The notes under the pieces are model-generated. The model was not told the DNA's origin and did not search any database. It saw nothing but the letters and a program-made list of their open reading frames with translations. A stretch of DNA of 64,000 nucleotides from an uncultured Ruminococcus sp. (GTDB taxonomy: Bacteria > Bacillota > Clostridia > Oscillospirales > Acutalibacteraceae): positions 1-64,000 of the forward strand of contig CADCDE010000014.1 in NCBI GenBank assembly GCA_902800065.1, given 5' to 3'. Positions 45,491-55,500 of the stretch are shown here, one piece after another. The translations under genes were made by a program, and so were the position numbers. Positions within the stretch are counted from its first letter, which is position 1; each line of letters opens with the position of its first letter.

Positions 45491-45519
45491 TTGAGATTGT
45501 CTGTTATAAAGATTATAAT
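45491..45519 (+). promoter_or_regulatory. Promoter of the mreBCD-PBP2 operon
   Basis: TTGAGA (45491-45496), 17-bp spacer, TATAAT (45514-45519), 41 bases before the mreB start. Confidence 0.7.
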
Positions 45520-45560
45520 ATAAGTTGTCTTTATTATAGCTTTTCAAAGGGGAAGATAAT

Positions 45561-46556
45561 TTGGATATAGGGATAGATTTAGGAACAGCCAATACTGTGA
45601 TATATATTAGAAACAGCGGTATAGTTCTGCGTGAACCGTCAGTTGTTGCTGTGGATAAAAGAAATGACAGTGTATTGGCAGTAGGAAATGAGGCAAAGGA
45701 AATGACAGGTCGCACACCTGATGCGGTAAGAGTCTTAAGACCGCTCAGGGACGGTGTGATAACGGACATTGATATCACAACCGCCATGATAAACCGGTTT
45801 GTGAAAAGTATAGTTAAAAAATCCTTTTTTTTCGGACCGAGAATTGTGATATGTGTACCGTCAGGATGTACAGAGATAGAAAAAAATGCTATTGATGACG
45901 TGGCAGATAATGCAGGTGCAAGATATGTTGAAATAATGGAAGAACCTGTTGCTGCAGCTATGGGTGCCGGTTTGGCAGTGAATGAGCCTGCCGGAACTAT
46001 GGTAGTTGATATCGGCGGAGGAACCTGTGAAGCAGCAGTCATATCAATGGGAGATATTGTAACATCATGCTCTGTGAGAGTCGCAGGAGATGAATTTGAT
46101 GAAGCAATAATGAGTTATGTCCGTAAAAAATACGATCTGCTGATAGGCAATGAAACAGCCGAAAAAATAAAAATTCAGATAGGATCAGCCTGTCCGTATG
46201 AAAAAGAGGGCATTATGAACATAAAGGGCAGGGATAAAAGTACAGGTCTGCCCAAAAGTGCGAAAATATCCTCAGCAGAAGTAAGAGAAGCTCTTGAAGA
46301 ACCTCTTGCGGTGATAGTTGAGACTGTCAGAGCGGCATTGGAAAAAACTCCCCCTGAGCTCTCAGCGGATATATTTGATAACGGGATAATGCTTACAGGC
46401 GGAGGGGCATTGCTTCGTGGAATAAATAAGCTGATTGCCAAGGAAACAGGAATGATAGTACACGTTGCAGATTCTCCGCTGGACTGTGTTGCACTCGGTT
46501 CGGGAAAACGTATTGAAGAAATGTATTCGCCGTCAAAAAAACAGATGACAAAATAA
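45561..46556 (+). CDS. mreB: Rod-shape protein MreB
   Basis: 331 residues from TTG 45561 (AAAGGGGA upstream). Actin-like ATPase that guides wall elongation. Phosphate loops DIGIDLGTANTVIY and VVDIGGGTCEAAV, the adenosine motif LTGGGALLRGI, and IEEPVAAAMGAG-type hinge (here MEEPVAAAMGAG). First gene of mreB-mreC-mreD-PBP2, all closely spaced. Confidence 0.95.
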   Translation: MDIGIDLGTANTVIYIRNSGIVLREPSVVAVDKRNDSVLAVGNEAKEMTGRTPDAVRVLRPLRDGVITDIDITTAMINRFVKSIVKKSFFFGPRIVICVPSGCTEIEKNAIDDVADNAGARYVEIMEEPVAAAMGAGLAVNEPAGTMVVDIGGGTCEAAVISMGDIVTSCSVRVAGDEFDEAIMSYVRKKYDLLIGNETAEKIKIQIGSACPYEKEGIMNIKGRDKSTGLPKSAKISSAEVREALEEPLAVIVETVRAALEKTPPELSADIFDNGIMLTGGGALLRGINKLIAKETGMIVHVADSPLDCVALGSGKRIEEMYSPSKKQMTK

Positions 46557-46569
46557 GGGGAGATCGTGC

Positions 46570-47385
46570 TTGAAAAGAATTGTTGAAAGAAAAGGATTCA
46601 GGGTACTTGTCACAGTTATATGTATTTTGTCTGTTTTTGCAATAATGTCGGCAGGCAACGGATATGTATATAATTTCGTTACGGGATTTATAATTACTCC
46701 TATACAATATGTTGCGACAGGCACGGTTTCATCTGCAGGAGATGCAATGACTCCCAAAAAAAGCTATGCTGAAATTGAAAATGAAAACAAACGTCTTCAG
46801 CAGGAAAATACAAGGCTCAATGACCTGCTGATAGATTACTATGATATAAAAAAAGAATACGATGAATTGTCGCAGTTTTTGGATATAAAAAAGGAAAATA
46901 AGAATTTTGAAGTAGCAGTAGCTTCTGTCATAGGGCGTGATCCCAATGAAAATTTCAGCGGTTTCATGCTCAACAGAGGAATAAATGACGGTATTTCCGT
47001 CAATTCACCTGTGCTTACGGAAAAGGGGCTTGTCGGCTGGGTAAGTGAGGTAAGTGTCAATTCGTGCATGGTAACGACTATACTTTCACCTGATACAAAG
47101 ATATCAGCCTGTGATAAGGCTTCTTTGGATAAGGGAATTATTTCAGGCAGTGCAGACCTTTATCAAAAGGGCTTTACGAGTCTGAAGAACATTCAGAAAA
47201 AGTTTAAGATAGCAAAGGACGATATAGTTGTAACTTCAAGCAGTACTTTATATCCCGAAAATATCAAGATAGGAAAAGTAAAGGAAATATCAACAGACAG
47301 CTATACAGGGATGCCGATAGCCGTTATAGAGCCTTTTGAGGATATCAAAAATGTTTCGTCTGTTGTGATAGTCAAAAAATTCTGA
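46570..47385 (+). CDS. mreC: Rod-shape protein MreC
   Basis: 271 residues from TTG 46570, after GGGGAG. One N-terminal membrane helix (about 11-31), a coiled coil (about 62-102: EIENENKRLQQENTRLNDLL), and two beta-barrel domains with SVIGRDPNENFSGFMLNRG and GLVGWVSEV, as in all MreC. It links MreB to the outside penicillin-binding proteins. Confidence 0.95.
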   Translation: MKRIVERKGFRVLVTVICILSVFAIMSAGNGYVYNFVTGFIITPIQYVATGTVSSAGDAMTPKKSYAEIENENKRLQQENTRLNDLLIDYYDIKKEYDELSQFLDIKKENKNFEVAVASVIGRDPNENFSGFMLNRGINDGISVNSPVLTEKGLVGWVSEVSVNSCMVTTILSPDTKISACDKASLDKGIISGSADLYQKGFTSLKNIQKKFKIAKDDIVVTSSSTLYPENIKIGKVKEISTDSYTGMPIAVIEPFEDIKNVSSVVIVKKF

Positions 47386-47407
47386 TGAAAAAAACTAACG
47401 GTGAATA

Positions 47408-47929
47408 ATGATGATGGATTTTAGAAAAATATTGAGATATTCGGCTTATGCTGTTGAACTGTTATTTGCTTTCGTATTGCAGACAACACCGTATTTTTTG
47501 CCGTCAATGTTCGGTGAAAAGGCTGTGCTGCTGATACCTCTGGCAATATCGGCAGCAGTGTTTGAACGTGATATACCTGCAGTTATATTCGGGGCATTAT
47601 GCGGAGTATTTGCAGACCTTTCATACAGCGGCACTATGGGATTTTTCGGTATATTTCTGGTTATAATATCATATATAACAAGCCGTCTTATGACGGACTA
47701 TATCAAAACAAATATGATTTCGGTAATGACAGTGGGAACTGTTGGAGTTATCCTTGTGCTGACGGCACATTTTTTATTTTACTGTGTCTTTGCAGGATAT
47801 ACAGGTCTGTGGACAATATTCTCGTGCCGCTATCTCATAAGGATATTATATACTGTTGCATTTATACCGCTTTTTTATCTGCTTAACAAGAAGATATCGC
47901 TGAAATCTCAAAGGAGAAGAAGGTTATGA
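47408..47929 (+). CDS. mreD: Rod-shape protein MreD
   Basis: 173 residues, hydrophobic with five or six membrane helices. Sequence is poorly conserved in this family; the FGALCGVFADLSYSGTMGFFG segment and the position between mreC and the PBP gene identify it. Its stop overlaps the PBP2 start (ATGA). Several ATG codons stand in a row; 47408 is the first. Confidence 0.9.
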   Translation: MMMDFRKILRYSAYAVELLFAFVLQTTPYFLPSMFGEKAVLLIPLAISAAVFERDIPAVIFGALCGVFADLSYSGTMGFFGIFLVIISYITSRLMTDYIKTNMISVMTVGTVGVILVLTAHFLFYCVFAGYTGLWTIFSCRYLIRILYTVAFIPLFYLLNKKISLKSQRRRRL

Positions 47930-49917
47930 AAAGAAAAAAATCTCTTAAGGCAAGATATATATTCCTTGGAGTATTTACGGCACTTGCAGCGGCTGTCCTG
48001 TTGGGAAGACTCGTTGAATGGCAGCTTTTTCAGTCGGAGTATTATGAAAATATTTCCGCAACATCTGCAAGCTATACAGTGAAGACTGATGCAGTCAGGG
48101 GAGAGATATTTGATAAGAACGGCGTGGAGCTTGCCGTCAATATAACAGGATACAAGATAGTTATAAATAAAATATATATTTCGGATGATGAGATAAATGA
48201 CTGCATAGTACGCCTTGTGAATGTAATGGATGAGTGCGGGGAAAAATGGGAGGATACCCTGCCTATTATTATCGGAAAAGACGGAGGATATTCCTTTGAC
48301 AATGAAAAGACGGAGGATGTTGTAAAGCTGAAAAGCAAGGACAGGCTCAATATGAATCCGTATTCGACTGCTGATGAATGTATTGCAAGGCTCACAGCAA
48401 AATATAATTGTCAGTCGTATAACAAAGTACAGCAGAGAAATATCGCAAGTGTAAGATATAATATGGAGAATTCGGGCTACAGCTATACTGTTCCGTATAC
48501 ATTCGCAAAGAATATAAGCGAAAAAACTATGCTGACTGTTTCAGAAAAAATGCAGGATATCAAGGGTATCACAGTTGAATCCACTGCATTGAGGACTTAT
48601 AAAAACGGTACAACAGCACCTCATATAGTAGGCATAACGGGACTTATCTCTGCTGAGGAATATAAGGAAATGAAAAGTCAGGGCTACGGATATACTGACA
48701 TTATAGGAAAAAACGGTGTGGAATCGGCTTTTGAAAGCTATCTGCGTGGCAAAGAGGGCAGCCGTACCTTTGAAAGAAGCTCTGATGGAAAGGTGTCATT
48801 GCTTGGTATTGAAAAGGCTCAGCCAGGAAACAGCGTTTATCTGACAATAGATACACGCTATCAGAAAGTCGCACAAAAAGCTCTTGCAGATGCTGTTACC
48901 TATGCAAATAACTATTCAACATGGGTAGGCGATAAGTATCAGGGCGGTGACTGCGTGGGAGCTGCACTGGTAATGCTCAATGTCAAGGATTTTTCGGTAC
49001 TTTGTGCGGCAAGCTATCCTACCTATGACCTTGCAAAATACTATGATGATTATACGAAGCTCGCAAATGATGAGGCTCATCCTCTTTTTGACAGGGCTTT
49101 TATGGGAGCGTTGGCTCCTGGCTCAACTTTCAAGCCCATGATAGCATCAGCCGCCCTTCAGGAAAAAAAGATCACAACCGATACATATATCGACTGTGAG
49201 AGGGTATATACGGAAAACGGCTTGAATCTGTGGTGCATGGGTTATCACGGCTGGATAGACGTTTATCATGCGATAGAGGATTCATGTAATGTCTTCTTTG
49301 CCGAAACCGGCAGACGTCTCGGAATAGAGAATCTTCAGAAATATGCCAAAAGATGCGGTCTCGGTGTAAAAACAGGTGTTGAGACAGGCGAAAGCAGCGG
49401 TACTCTTGCAGGTCCCGAATACAGCCAAAAAATGGGTACTCAGTGGAATGAAGCAGATGTATCGCCTGCTGCAATAGGTCAGAGCGATAATCAGTTCACT
49501 CCCCTGCAGCTTGCAACTTATGCGGCTACTATTGCAAATAACGGTGTCCGTCTGAAAACCCATGTAGTTGACAGGGTGGTCTCATACGACGGCAAGGAAG
49601 TTATTTATAAAAGTGAGCCTGTTGAAGTGGATAATATGGGTGTAAGTAAGGAAAATCTCAAGGAGGTACAGAAGGCTATGAATATGGCGGCTAATGCCTA
49701 TGGTCTTATAAATACCTTTGACATACAGATAGCTGCAAAAACAGGTACTGCCGAGACCAACGGCTCTGACCATTCCAATTTTATATGCTATGCACCATAT
49801 GATGATCCGCAGATAGCAATAGCCGTAATGATCGAACACGGTTCAGAAAGCTATACTGCAATGAGTACTGCAAGGACGATGCTTGATGCATATTTTCATG
49901 GCATAGGACTTGAATAA
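47926..49917 (+). CDS. Penicillin-binding protein 2 (class B transpeptidase)
   Basis: 663 residues. N-terminal membrane helix (about 11-28), dimerisation/pedestal domain (about 45-260) and the transpeptidase domain with the catalytic SxxK in APGSTFKPM (Ser about 399), SxN in EDSCNVFF (about 452) and KTG in AAKTGTAET (about 605). It cross-links peptidoglycan during elongation with MreBCD. A rodA gene, often nearby, is not in the window. Confidence 0.95.
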   Translation: MKRKKSLKARYIFLGVFTALAAAVLLGRLVEWQLFQSEYYENISATSASYTVKTDAVRGEIFDKNGVELAVNITGYKIVINKIYISDDEINDCIVRLVNVMDECGEKWEDTLPIIIGKDGGYSFDNEKTEDVVKLKSKDRLNMNPYSTADECIARLTAKYNCQSYNKVQQRNIASVRYNMENSGYSYTVPYTFAKNISEKTMLTVSEKMQDIKGITVESTALRTYKNGTTAPHIVGITGLISAEEYKEMKSQGYGYTDIIGKNGVESAFESYLRGKEGSRTFERSSDGKVSLLGIEKAQPGNSVYLTIDTRYQKVAQKALADAVTYANNYSTWVGDKYQGGDCVGAALVMLNVKDFSVLCAASYPTYDLAKYYDDYTKLANDEAHPLFDRAFMGALAPGSTFKPMIASAALQEKKITTDTYIDCERVYTENGLNLWCMGYHGWIDVYHAIEDSCNVFFAETGRRLGIENLQKYAKRCGLGVKTGVETGESSGTLAGPEYSQKMGTQWNEADVSPAAIGQSDNQFTPLQLATYAATIANNGVRLKTHVVDRVVSYDGKEVIYKSEPVEVDNMGVSKENLKEVQKAMNMAANAYGLINTFDIQIAAKTGTAETNGSDHSNFICYAPYDDPQIAIAVMIEHGSESYTAMSTARTMLDAYFHGIGLE

Positions 49918-49947
49918 AAAAACAGCGTTTTGCATGAAAAAAAATCC

Positions 49948-49976
49948 TTGACTTTATTTTAATTGTGTGATATGCT
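49948..49976 (+). promoter_or_regulatory. Possible promoter of the MinD-like gene
   Basis: TTGACT (49948-49953), 17-bp spacer, TATGCT (49971-49976), 22 bases before ATG 49999. Confidence 0.55.
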
Positions 49977-49998
49977 TATTAAAGAGGTATTTTTGAAA

Positions 49999-50733
49999 AT
50001 GGGAAAAGTGACTGCGATAGCTTCAGGCAAGGGCGGAACAGGTAAGACTTTTGTTACAGCAGGTCTTGGCATAGCCCTTGCAAAAAGAAATAAAAAAGTT
50101 TTACTGATAGACCTGAATCCTTATCTTCGGGGGATAGACCTGGTGCTTGGCACGGATAACGGACTTCTTTTTGATATGGGAGATATTTTCAGCGGAAACT
50201 GTTCTCCTGATAAAGCTATATATCAATGTGAGGGTATCAGAGGATTGTCCATTATGTCAGCCTCTCAGAATACAAATGATAATATAAGTTCTGAATTGAT
50301 GAAGTCTCTTATGGATGTACTCAGGGATGAATATGATCATATACTGATCGACTGTCACGGCTGCGGAAAGATATTTGAAACGGCTGTGCAGAGTTCTGAA
50401 CAGGTCATTATAGTGACTGACGCAGAACCTTTATCAGTAAGATGTGCGGAAAAGACAAGTCGCAGGCTGAAGGAGATGGGCTTGAATAATAACCGTCTTT
50501 TGATAAATAATTTCAACGAGAAAAAATTCTTCAGATTTGACTATTTTCAGGATATTGACGAGATTATAGATAAAATAGGAGTGAGACTTTTGGGAATGGT
50601 TCCTGAGGATGAGGAATTTGCCGTTGCCCTGCAAAGATCAAGTCCTTTCAGTGTCAAAACAAAAGCTGTATATGCATTTGACAGAATCGCTGCAAGGCTT
50701 GACGGAGTTGATGTTTCACTTTTTTTAGAGTAA
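49999..50733 (+). CDS. MinD/ParA-family ATPase
   Basis: 244 residues from ATG 49999 (TTG 49993 is equally possible; GAGGT upstream fits either). Deviant Walker A SGKGGTGKT, LIDLNPYLRGIDLVLG in the place of the MinD DIGLRNLD switch, and YDHILIDCHGCG as Walker B region. The C-terminus (FDRIAARLDGVDVSLFL) resembles the MinD membrane helix. The position after mreBCD and a PBP is where clostridia keep minCDE, but neither minC nor minE is present, so its partner and role are open. Confidence 0.85.
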   Translation: MGKVTAIASGKGGTGKTFVTAGLGIALAKRNKKVLLIDLNPYLRGIDLVLGTDNGLLFDMGDIFSGNCSPDKAIYQCEGIRGLSIMSASQNTNDNISSELMKSLMDVLRDEYDHILIDCHGCGKIFETAVQSSEQVIIVTDAEPLSVRCAEKTSRRLKEMGLNNNRLLINNFNEKKFFRFDYFQDIDEIIDKIGVRLLGMVPEDEEFAVALQRSSPFSVKTKAVYAFDRIAARLDGVDVSLFLE

Positions 50734-50770
50734 ATAAATATTCATTAGATTTTTAGGAGGGGAAATTTCA

Positions 50771-51169
50771 ATGAACATAGCATTGATAGCACATGACGCT
50801 AAAAAGGAATTAATGGTACAGTTCTGTATCGCATACTGCGGTATACTCAGCAGACACAATCTTTGTGCAACAGGTTCGACAGGCAAAATGGTGGCGGAAG
50901 CAACGGGACTTGAAATAACAAGATTTTTGAGCGGTTCTCAGGGCGGAGATCAGCAGATAGCTGCAAGGATTGCACTGAATGAGATTGATATGCTCATATT
51001 TCTTCGTGACCCGCTCAAGCCAAAACCCCATGAGCCAAATGATATGCAGATACTGCGTCTCTGTGATGTACATAATATCCCCGTTGCTACAAATATAGCG
51101 ACAGGTGAAGTGCTTATTCACGGCTTGGAGCGTGGTGACCTCGACTGGCGTAATATCGTGCGTTCTTGA
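50771..51169 (+). CDS. mgsA: Methylglyoxal synthase
   Basis: 132 residues. It converts dihydroxyacetone phosphate to methylglyoxal, a bypass when phosphate is low or sugar is in excess. Marks: [26 protein letters not shown], the catalytic [14 protein letters not shown] and [23 protein letters not shown] upstream. The end [11 protein letters not shown] is usual, and the length is normal. A repeat copy follows the gene. Confidence 0.97.
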   Translation: MNIALIAHDAKKELMVQFCIAYCGILSRHNLCATGSTGKMVAEATGLEITRFLSGSQGGDQQIAARIALNEIDMLIFLRDPLKPKPHEPNDMQILRLCDVHNIPVATNIATGEVLIHGLERGDLDWRNIVRS

Positions 51170-51210
51170 AGAATTATTTAATATAGTAAATTGTAAAATC
51201 TAATTTTTTA

Positions 51211-51276
51211 TGTCATTCTGAGGAGCGAAAGCGACGAAGAATCTTACAAAGATTCCTCACTGCGTTCGGAATGACA
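51211..51276. repeat. Palindromic repeat copy
   Basis: Core TGTCATTCTGAGGAGCGA to CGGAATGACA with outer arms TATAGTAAATTGTAAAATC (51183) and a diverged TTAGATTTAACAATG at the right; second arm class, like 23301. Confidence 0.85.
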
Positions 51277-51324
51277 AAGACATCAAATTTTTAGATTTAA
51301 CAATGTAATAGTATAAAATTAAAA

Positions 51325-51368
51325 AGTAAAAGCGATAAGCCTTTAATGACCTATCGCTTTATTTTTTT
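51325..51368. terminator. Bidirectional terminator
   Basis: Stem AAAGCGATA / TATCGCTTT with an inner AG/CT pair; ATTTTTTT on the plus side and TTTTACTTTTTAATTTT on the minus side. It serves mgsA and the facing small-protein genes. Confidence 0.78.
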
Positions 51369-51639
51369 AGCCTGATTGGCTTTCTTCCGTGCTTTTTTCT
51401 GATTTTTGGCTTATCTCAACACTTTCCTCGAGTCTTGAAATGCCGTTGGCAACATCGTCCTGAACATCATAAAATTTTTCTGTAAGATTGCTGACAGTTG
51501 TATTATATGTGTCAGTGATTGTTTCTTTGTATCGCTTTGTGAGGTGATAACCCAAAAGTCCTGCAAGTATGACAAGGATAGCTGTTATGATGATATAGAC
51601 AGTAAGTGACTGTTTCTTTTCTGTAAATTTATTTTTCAT
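51367..51639 (-). CDS. Small single-helix membrane protein with coiled-coil tail
   Basis: 90 residues: short basic N-terminus, one transmembrane helix (about 13-32), then a charged helical domain (ETITDTYNTTVSNLTEKFYD ...) and a Ser/Glu-rich end. No family recognised. Its ATG overlaps the stop of the 41-codon gene before it (ATGA), so the two form a coupled unit, read from the promoter at 51797-51825. It could be an envelope protein; no function can be claimed. Confidence 0.72.
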   Translation of the reverse strand: MKNKFTEKKQSLTVYIIITAILVILAGLLGYHLTKRYKETITDTYNTTVSNLTEKFYDVQDDVANGISRLEESVEISQKSEKSTEESQSG

Positions 51640-51761
51640 GATAGTACAGCCTTTACAGGATATTTTTTTATTTCATCGTTACCACTGTCAGCCGAAATTA
51701 TATATCTACTGATACTGAAAAAATCAGCTTCTTTAGAAAAAACACATATCTCCTTTGTCAT
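51636..51761 (-). CDS. Predicted 41-residue protein, coupled to the gene after it
   Basis: ATG 51761 to TGA 51636, MTKEICVFSKEADFF ... KAVLS. Three things support it: AGGTGA five bases before the ATG, a consensus promoter starting 36 bases upstream, and a four-base ATGA overlap with the next gene. Soluble, no hydrophobic stretch, no family recognised. It may be a leader peptide or a small protein. Confidence 0.6.
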   Translation of the reverse strand: MTKEICVFSKEADFFSISRYIISADSGNDEIKKYPVKAVLS

Positions 51762-51796
51762 AACTGTCACCTGATTTCAATTCATACTTTGATTTT

Positions 51797-51825
51797 AGTA
51801 TAACATTAGGATAAAATAATGTCAA
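51797..51825 (-). promoter_or_regulatory. Sigma-A-type promoter of the two small-protein genes
   Basis: Minus strand: TTGACA (51825-51820), 17-bp spacer, TATACT (51802-51797). Confidence 0.82.
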
Positions 51826-51904
51826 GAATATGTCTGCACAGTGAATAAAACAGTTCTTGAATGCCCATATTCAATTCATAAAACAAAAAAGGCGGTTACA
51901 TATT

Positions 51905-52498
51905 ATGAAATTATTTTTCAAGAGTGTTATATGCAGTTTTGTTATAAGCAGTCTTATATCAATGACAGGATTCTGCAGTGTCTGCGAAAATCTGCAGAGT
52001 GATATCTTCAGACTGCATATAATAGCAAATTCGGATTCCGAGCAGGATCAGATATTAAAGCTCAAAGTCCGTGACGGTATACTTGAATACACTGCAGAAT
52101 TATTTTCAGAATGTAAAAACCGTGATGAAGCCATCGTATCGGCAAAGGAAAATCTGGAAGATATCAAAAGGTTTTCTCAGGATATGGTATACAGCTACGG
52201 CTATGATTATCAAGTGGATGCCTATATAACAGAAATGGATTTTGATACAAGGATATATGAGGAATTCACTCTACCTGCAGGAAAATACAATGCCCTGAGG
52301 ATCGTCATCGGAAACGGTCAGGGACATAATTGGTGGTGTATGCTCTATCCTGCACTTTGTATACCATCTGCACAGGAAAAAAAGCCTGAGCTTTCACTTG
52401 ACGAAAATGAGACCGATGTCATATCAAATCCCGGTAAATATGAAGTGAAATTCAGGCTTGTTGAAATCTTTGAAGCTATACGTTCATTTTTTGAATAA
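51905..52498 (+). CDS. spoIIR: Stage II sporulation protein R
   Basis: 197 residues from ATG 51905 (GGCGG upstream); an earlier in-frame start at 51857 lacks a site. A signal peptide (MKLFFKSVICSFVISSLIS), then the family core: FRLHIIANSDSEQDQILKLKVRDGIL and LPAGKYNALRIVIGNGQGHNWWC. SpoIIR is the forespore-secreted signal that triggers SpoIIGA to process pro-sigma-E in the mother cell. I see no sigma-A promoter upstream, which fits a forespore (sigma-F) gene. Convergent with the next gene, with two bases between stops. Confidence 0.95.
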   Translation: MKLFFKSVICSFVISSLISMTGFCSVCENLQSDIFRLHIIANSDSEQDQILKLKVRDGILEYTAELFSECKNRDEAIVSAKENLEDIKRFSQDMVYSYGYDYQVDAYITEMDFDTRIYEEFTLPAGKYNALRIVIGNGQGHNWWCMLYPALCIPSAQEKKPELSLDENETDVISNPGKYEVKFRLVEIFEAIRSFFE

Positions 52499-52500
52499 TA

Positions 52501-55500
52501 TTAATCTCCGTCCCATACGCTGTAATTTGATTTTTGATTTTTCTTTACGGCATAGAGTTTTGTATCGGCGTGCTTGAGGGCGGTATTCATTGATTCCTGA
52601 TTATAGATGCTTTCATAGGCAATGCCTATTGAACACGATACTCTGTGATTTTCGGGTATATCTATTTTTTCTTTGACAGCAGACTGTATTTCGGGGATAA
52701 AATGATTGCTTTTGTCGATAGCCTTGTATATTGACTTGGCAAGCTCGATTCCTTCATCGACTGTATGCTCGGGCATTACTATCAGAAATTCATCTCCGCC
52801 GTATCTTACGATATAGCCCTTATTTTTGGTAACTCTCTCAAATAGTCTCGAAAAGGCTATAAGTATCTCATCACCGACATCATGGCCAAATGTATCGTTA
52901 CAGAATTTGAAGTTGTCAAGGTCTATATATAACAATGTGAAGCATACATCAGTTCTCTTTCCCTTTTCAACTAGTGCGACATAGTCATCTATTTTCTTTG
53001 CAAAGCCCTGTCTGTTGAGAAGTCCTGTCAGAAGGTCTGTAACAGCACTCTGCTGTAATTTTTTGTTCATCTGGCTTATCTCATCTCCTGCCTTCAGGCG
53101 ATAGAGAGTATCAGTCATATTACGCAGGGCAAATTTGAAGATCGTCAGATCATTCCTGTCAAGGAATATTATATTTCCCGTCATGTTTTCGTGAAGCTCT
53201 ATTGCAGCTATCATAAAGCCTGTCAGCTCATCTCCCTGAGACAAGGGTACACAGGCAAATGAAACTATTTTATTGACTCCGAAAAGTGAAAGTATCGAAG
53301 TATATTCATAAAATTCCCTGTCATATCTTGAAACAACGACCTCTTTTTTGTGTCTTTTGAAATAGGCTGTTATGTCAGCCAGCATTGCTTCATTGATATC
53401 AAGCTCACCACTGTTATATTTGACAGTGGGCTGACCGTCTGTGACTTCAACATAGAGTATGCTGTCAATATTATAGTTGTTCTGCATGGTTGCCATTGAA
53501 TTTTCGATAATATCATTGACGGTAGAATTGTCTTTATTAAGAAGCTCCTGCAATGCAACAAGAAAATCAAAACCTTTTGTTTTGTCGGCAAGCATCATTT
53601 TCATCTCGGACTGCTGTACAAGCTCCTCTATCTCATACTTGGTTACCTTGCTCAAAATAAGCTCATGATTTTTGGGCGGCATCATTGATCTTTTATGGAG
53701 CTTGGCAAAAAGCATTTCTTCCTTGTGCTTGTAACCGTTCTTGTTGCAAAATTCCATACATTCTTCAAGTATTTCCTGTGCTTTTTCGGGCTTATCCTGC
53801 AGTTCATAAAGATCAGCCTGTTCCATCGCAAACATTGTATATACAAAGAACCATAAGCCTTCTGTCCTGAGCATATGATATTTCGCCTGATCAAAGCATT
53901 TCTGTGCTTTTTCGATATTATCGGATTTTTCAAGGAGACCGCTGCAGAAATAATAGAAGAACATATCGTCATCCCAAAGGAAAAACCTGTTTTCATCTGT
54001 TGAATGTATAACATGATATAATACATATTCCATTTTATTCAGATAGAAATGGGCATTATATTCTATTCCCATTTTATAGCTGCAGTATACTATCATTCCA
54101 TATAGCTTCGACATATTGCAGACTCTCATTCTCTGCATCTTGATGGACTTTATCAGCTTTACGCAGTAAAGGAGATAGTTATATGCAGTTTCATACTTAT
54201 CTGCAAGGATAGCGTTTATTGCCATGTTATAGAGTGTTTCCGCAACATAGTATGTATCCTTCTGATCAAAGAACAGCTTGAGGGCATCATTGAAATATTT
54301 GTTTGCCAGAACAAATTGTTCGCTTACTATCCTGTTGAAGCCGAGACCATTATATATTGATGCCTCCTCAAAGACATCGTTTTGTCCTTCGATTATCTCA
54401 AGACATTTTCTGTAATAATAATCTACATAGGTAAAGCATCCGTAGCCCTGAGCAAGAAAGACATTCTTCATCCATGCCGAAATTATAAGACGGTCGTTTT
54501 TGAGCATTTTGGCAATTGACATTGCTTTTTTAAAGCTCTCCTGTTCCTCACAGTTCTGTGCATCGTCCATGAAATTTTCCCTTGAGTTGCAGCATCCGAA
54601 AAACAATACATGTGCAAGATGGTCATACATCTTGTATTCCATCGCTTTATTTATAAATTCTGTCAGCTGTTCACCGTCAATGGTTCTGTCCCAACGATAA
54701 GAATTTGTCCAGCCATCAAGTCTCCATATATATTTCAGCATCTGTGCAAGGAAGATATACTTGTCCGAACCGCTTTTCTGTGCTATCTTCATACATTTTT
54801 CAGAATTTTTCTTTGCAAGATTAGGCTGTCCGCCGTATATCTCGCACAATGTCAGCAAATAATGGTATTTGAACGTATAGATAACATTAGGATGCTTATT
54901 ATTGATATTTTTCAGCTTATCACACATCATAAGTGCCGTTGTTATATTCATATCATACAATGCAGCCATTGCATACAGAGTATAGAATTTTGCACGGCTC
55001 TTTGCACTAAGATTAACTTTATCCGTAACTATTTTATTATATACAGTTTTGAGATAGTGCATAGCCTGTTTTATTGCAAGTGTCTGTATCATATTATTTA
55101 TCAAAACGAGATAATTCGGGAAATTAGATATCACAGGCTCAAAGCTCTCGTTTATATTTACTGATGTCTGAGCATCCTGCATATTCCAGTCGAGCATATA
55201 GTTAAGTTCCTCTATCTTACGGACAAGTGCTGTCCACGTTTCAGAGGTATATGACGGAACAGAATATGCCTCATTATAATTTGCCAGCAAAGATATATTG
55301 CTGTACTTGTTTTTTATAAATTCAGAAAGAAAATTAAGTGTTGAATTTTCTGCAAGATGAAGTCTGTTCAGTACAAGCAAAAGAGTATGCTTTTTTGAGA
55401 TATACGAAAATATCTTTGCAAGAGAATCAGCGAATTTTTTTCGTTCATATTCGACTTCAACTACTATTATTTCCTCGCTTCTCTCACATTCGCCCTTCAT

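Noticed and set aside
45461..46042. A 193-codon minus-strand frame
   Set aside because: It is antisense to mreB and has no start signals.
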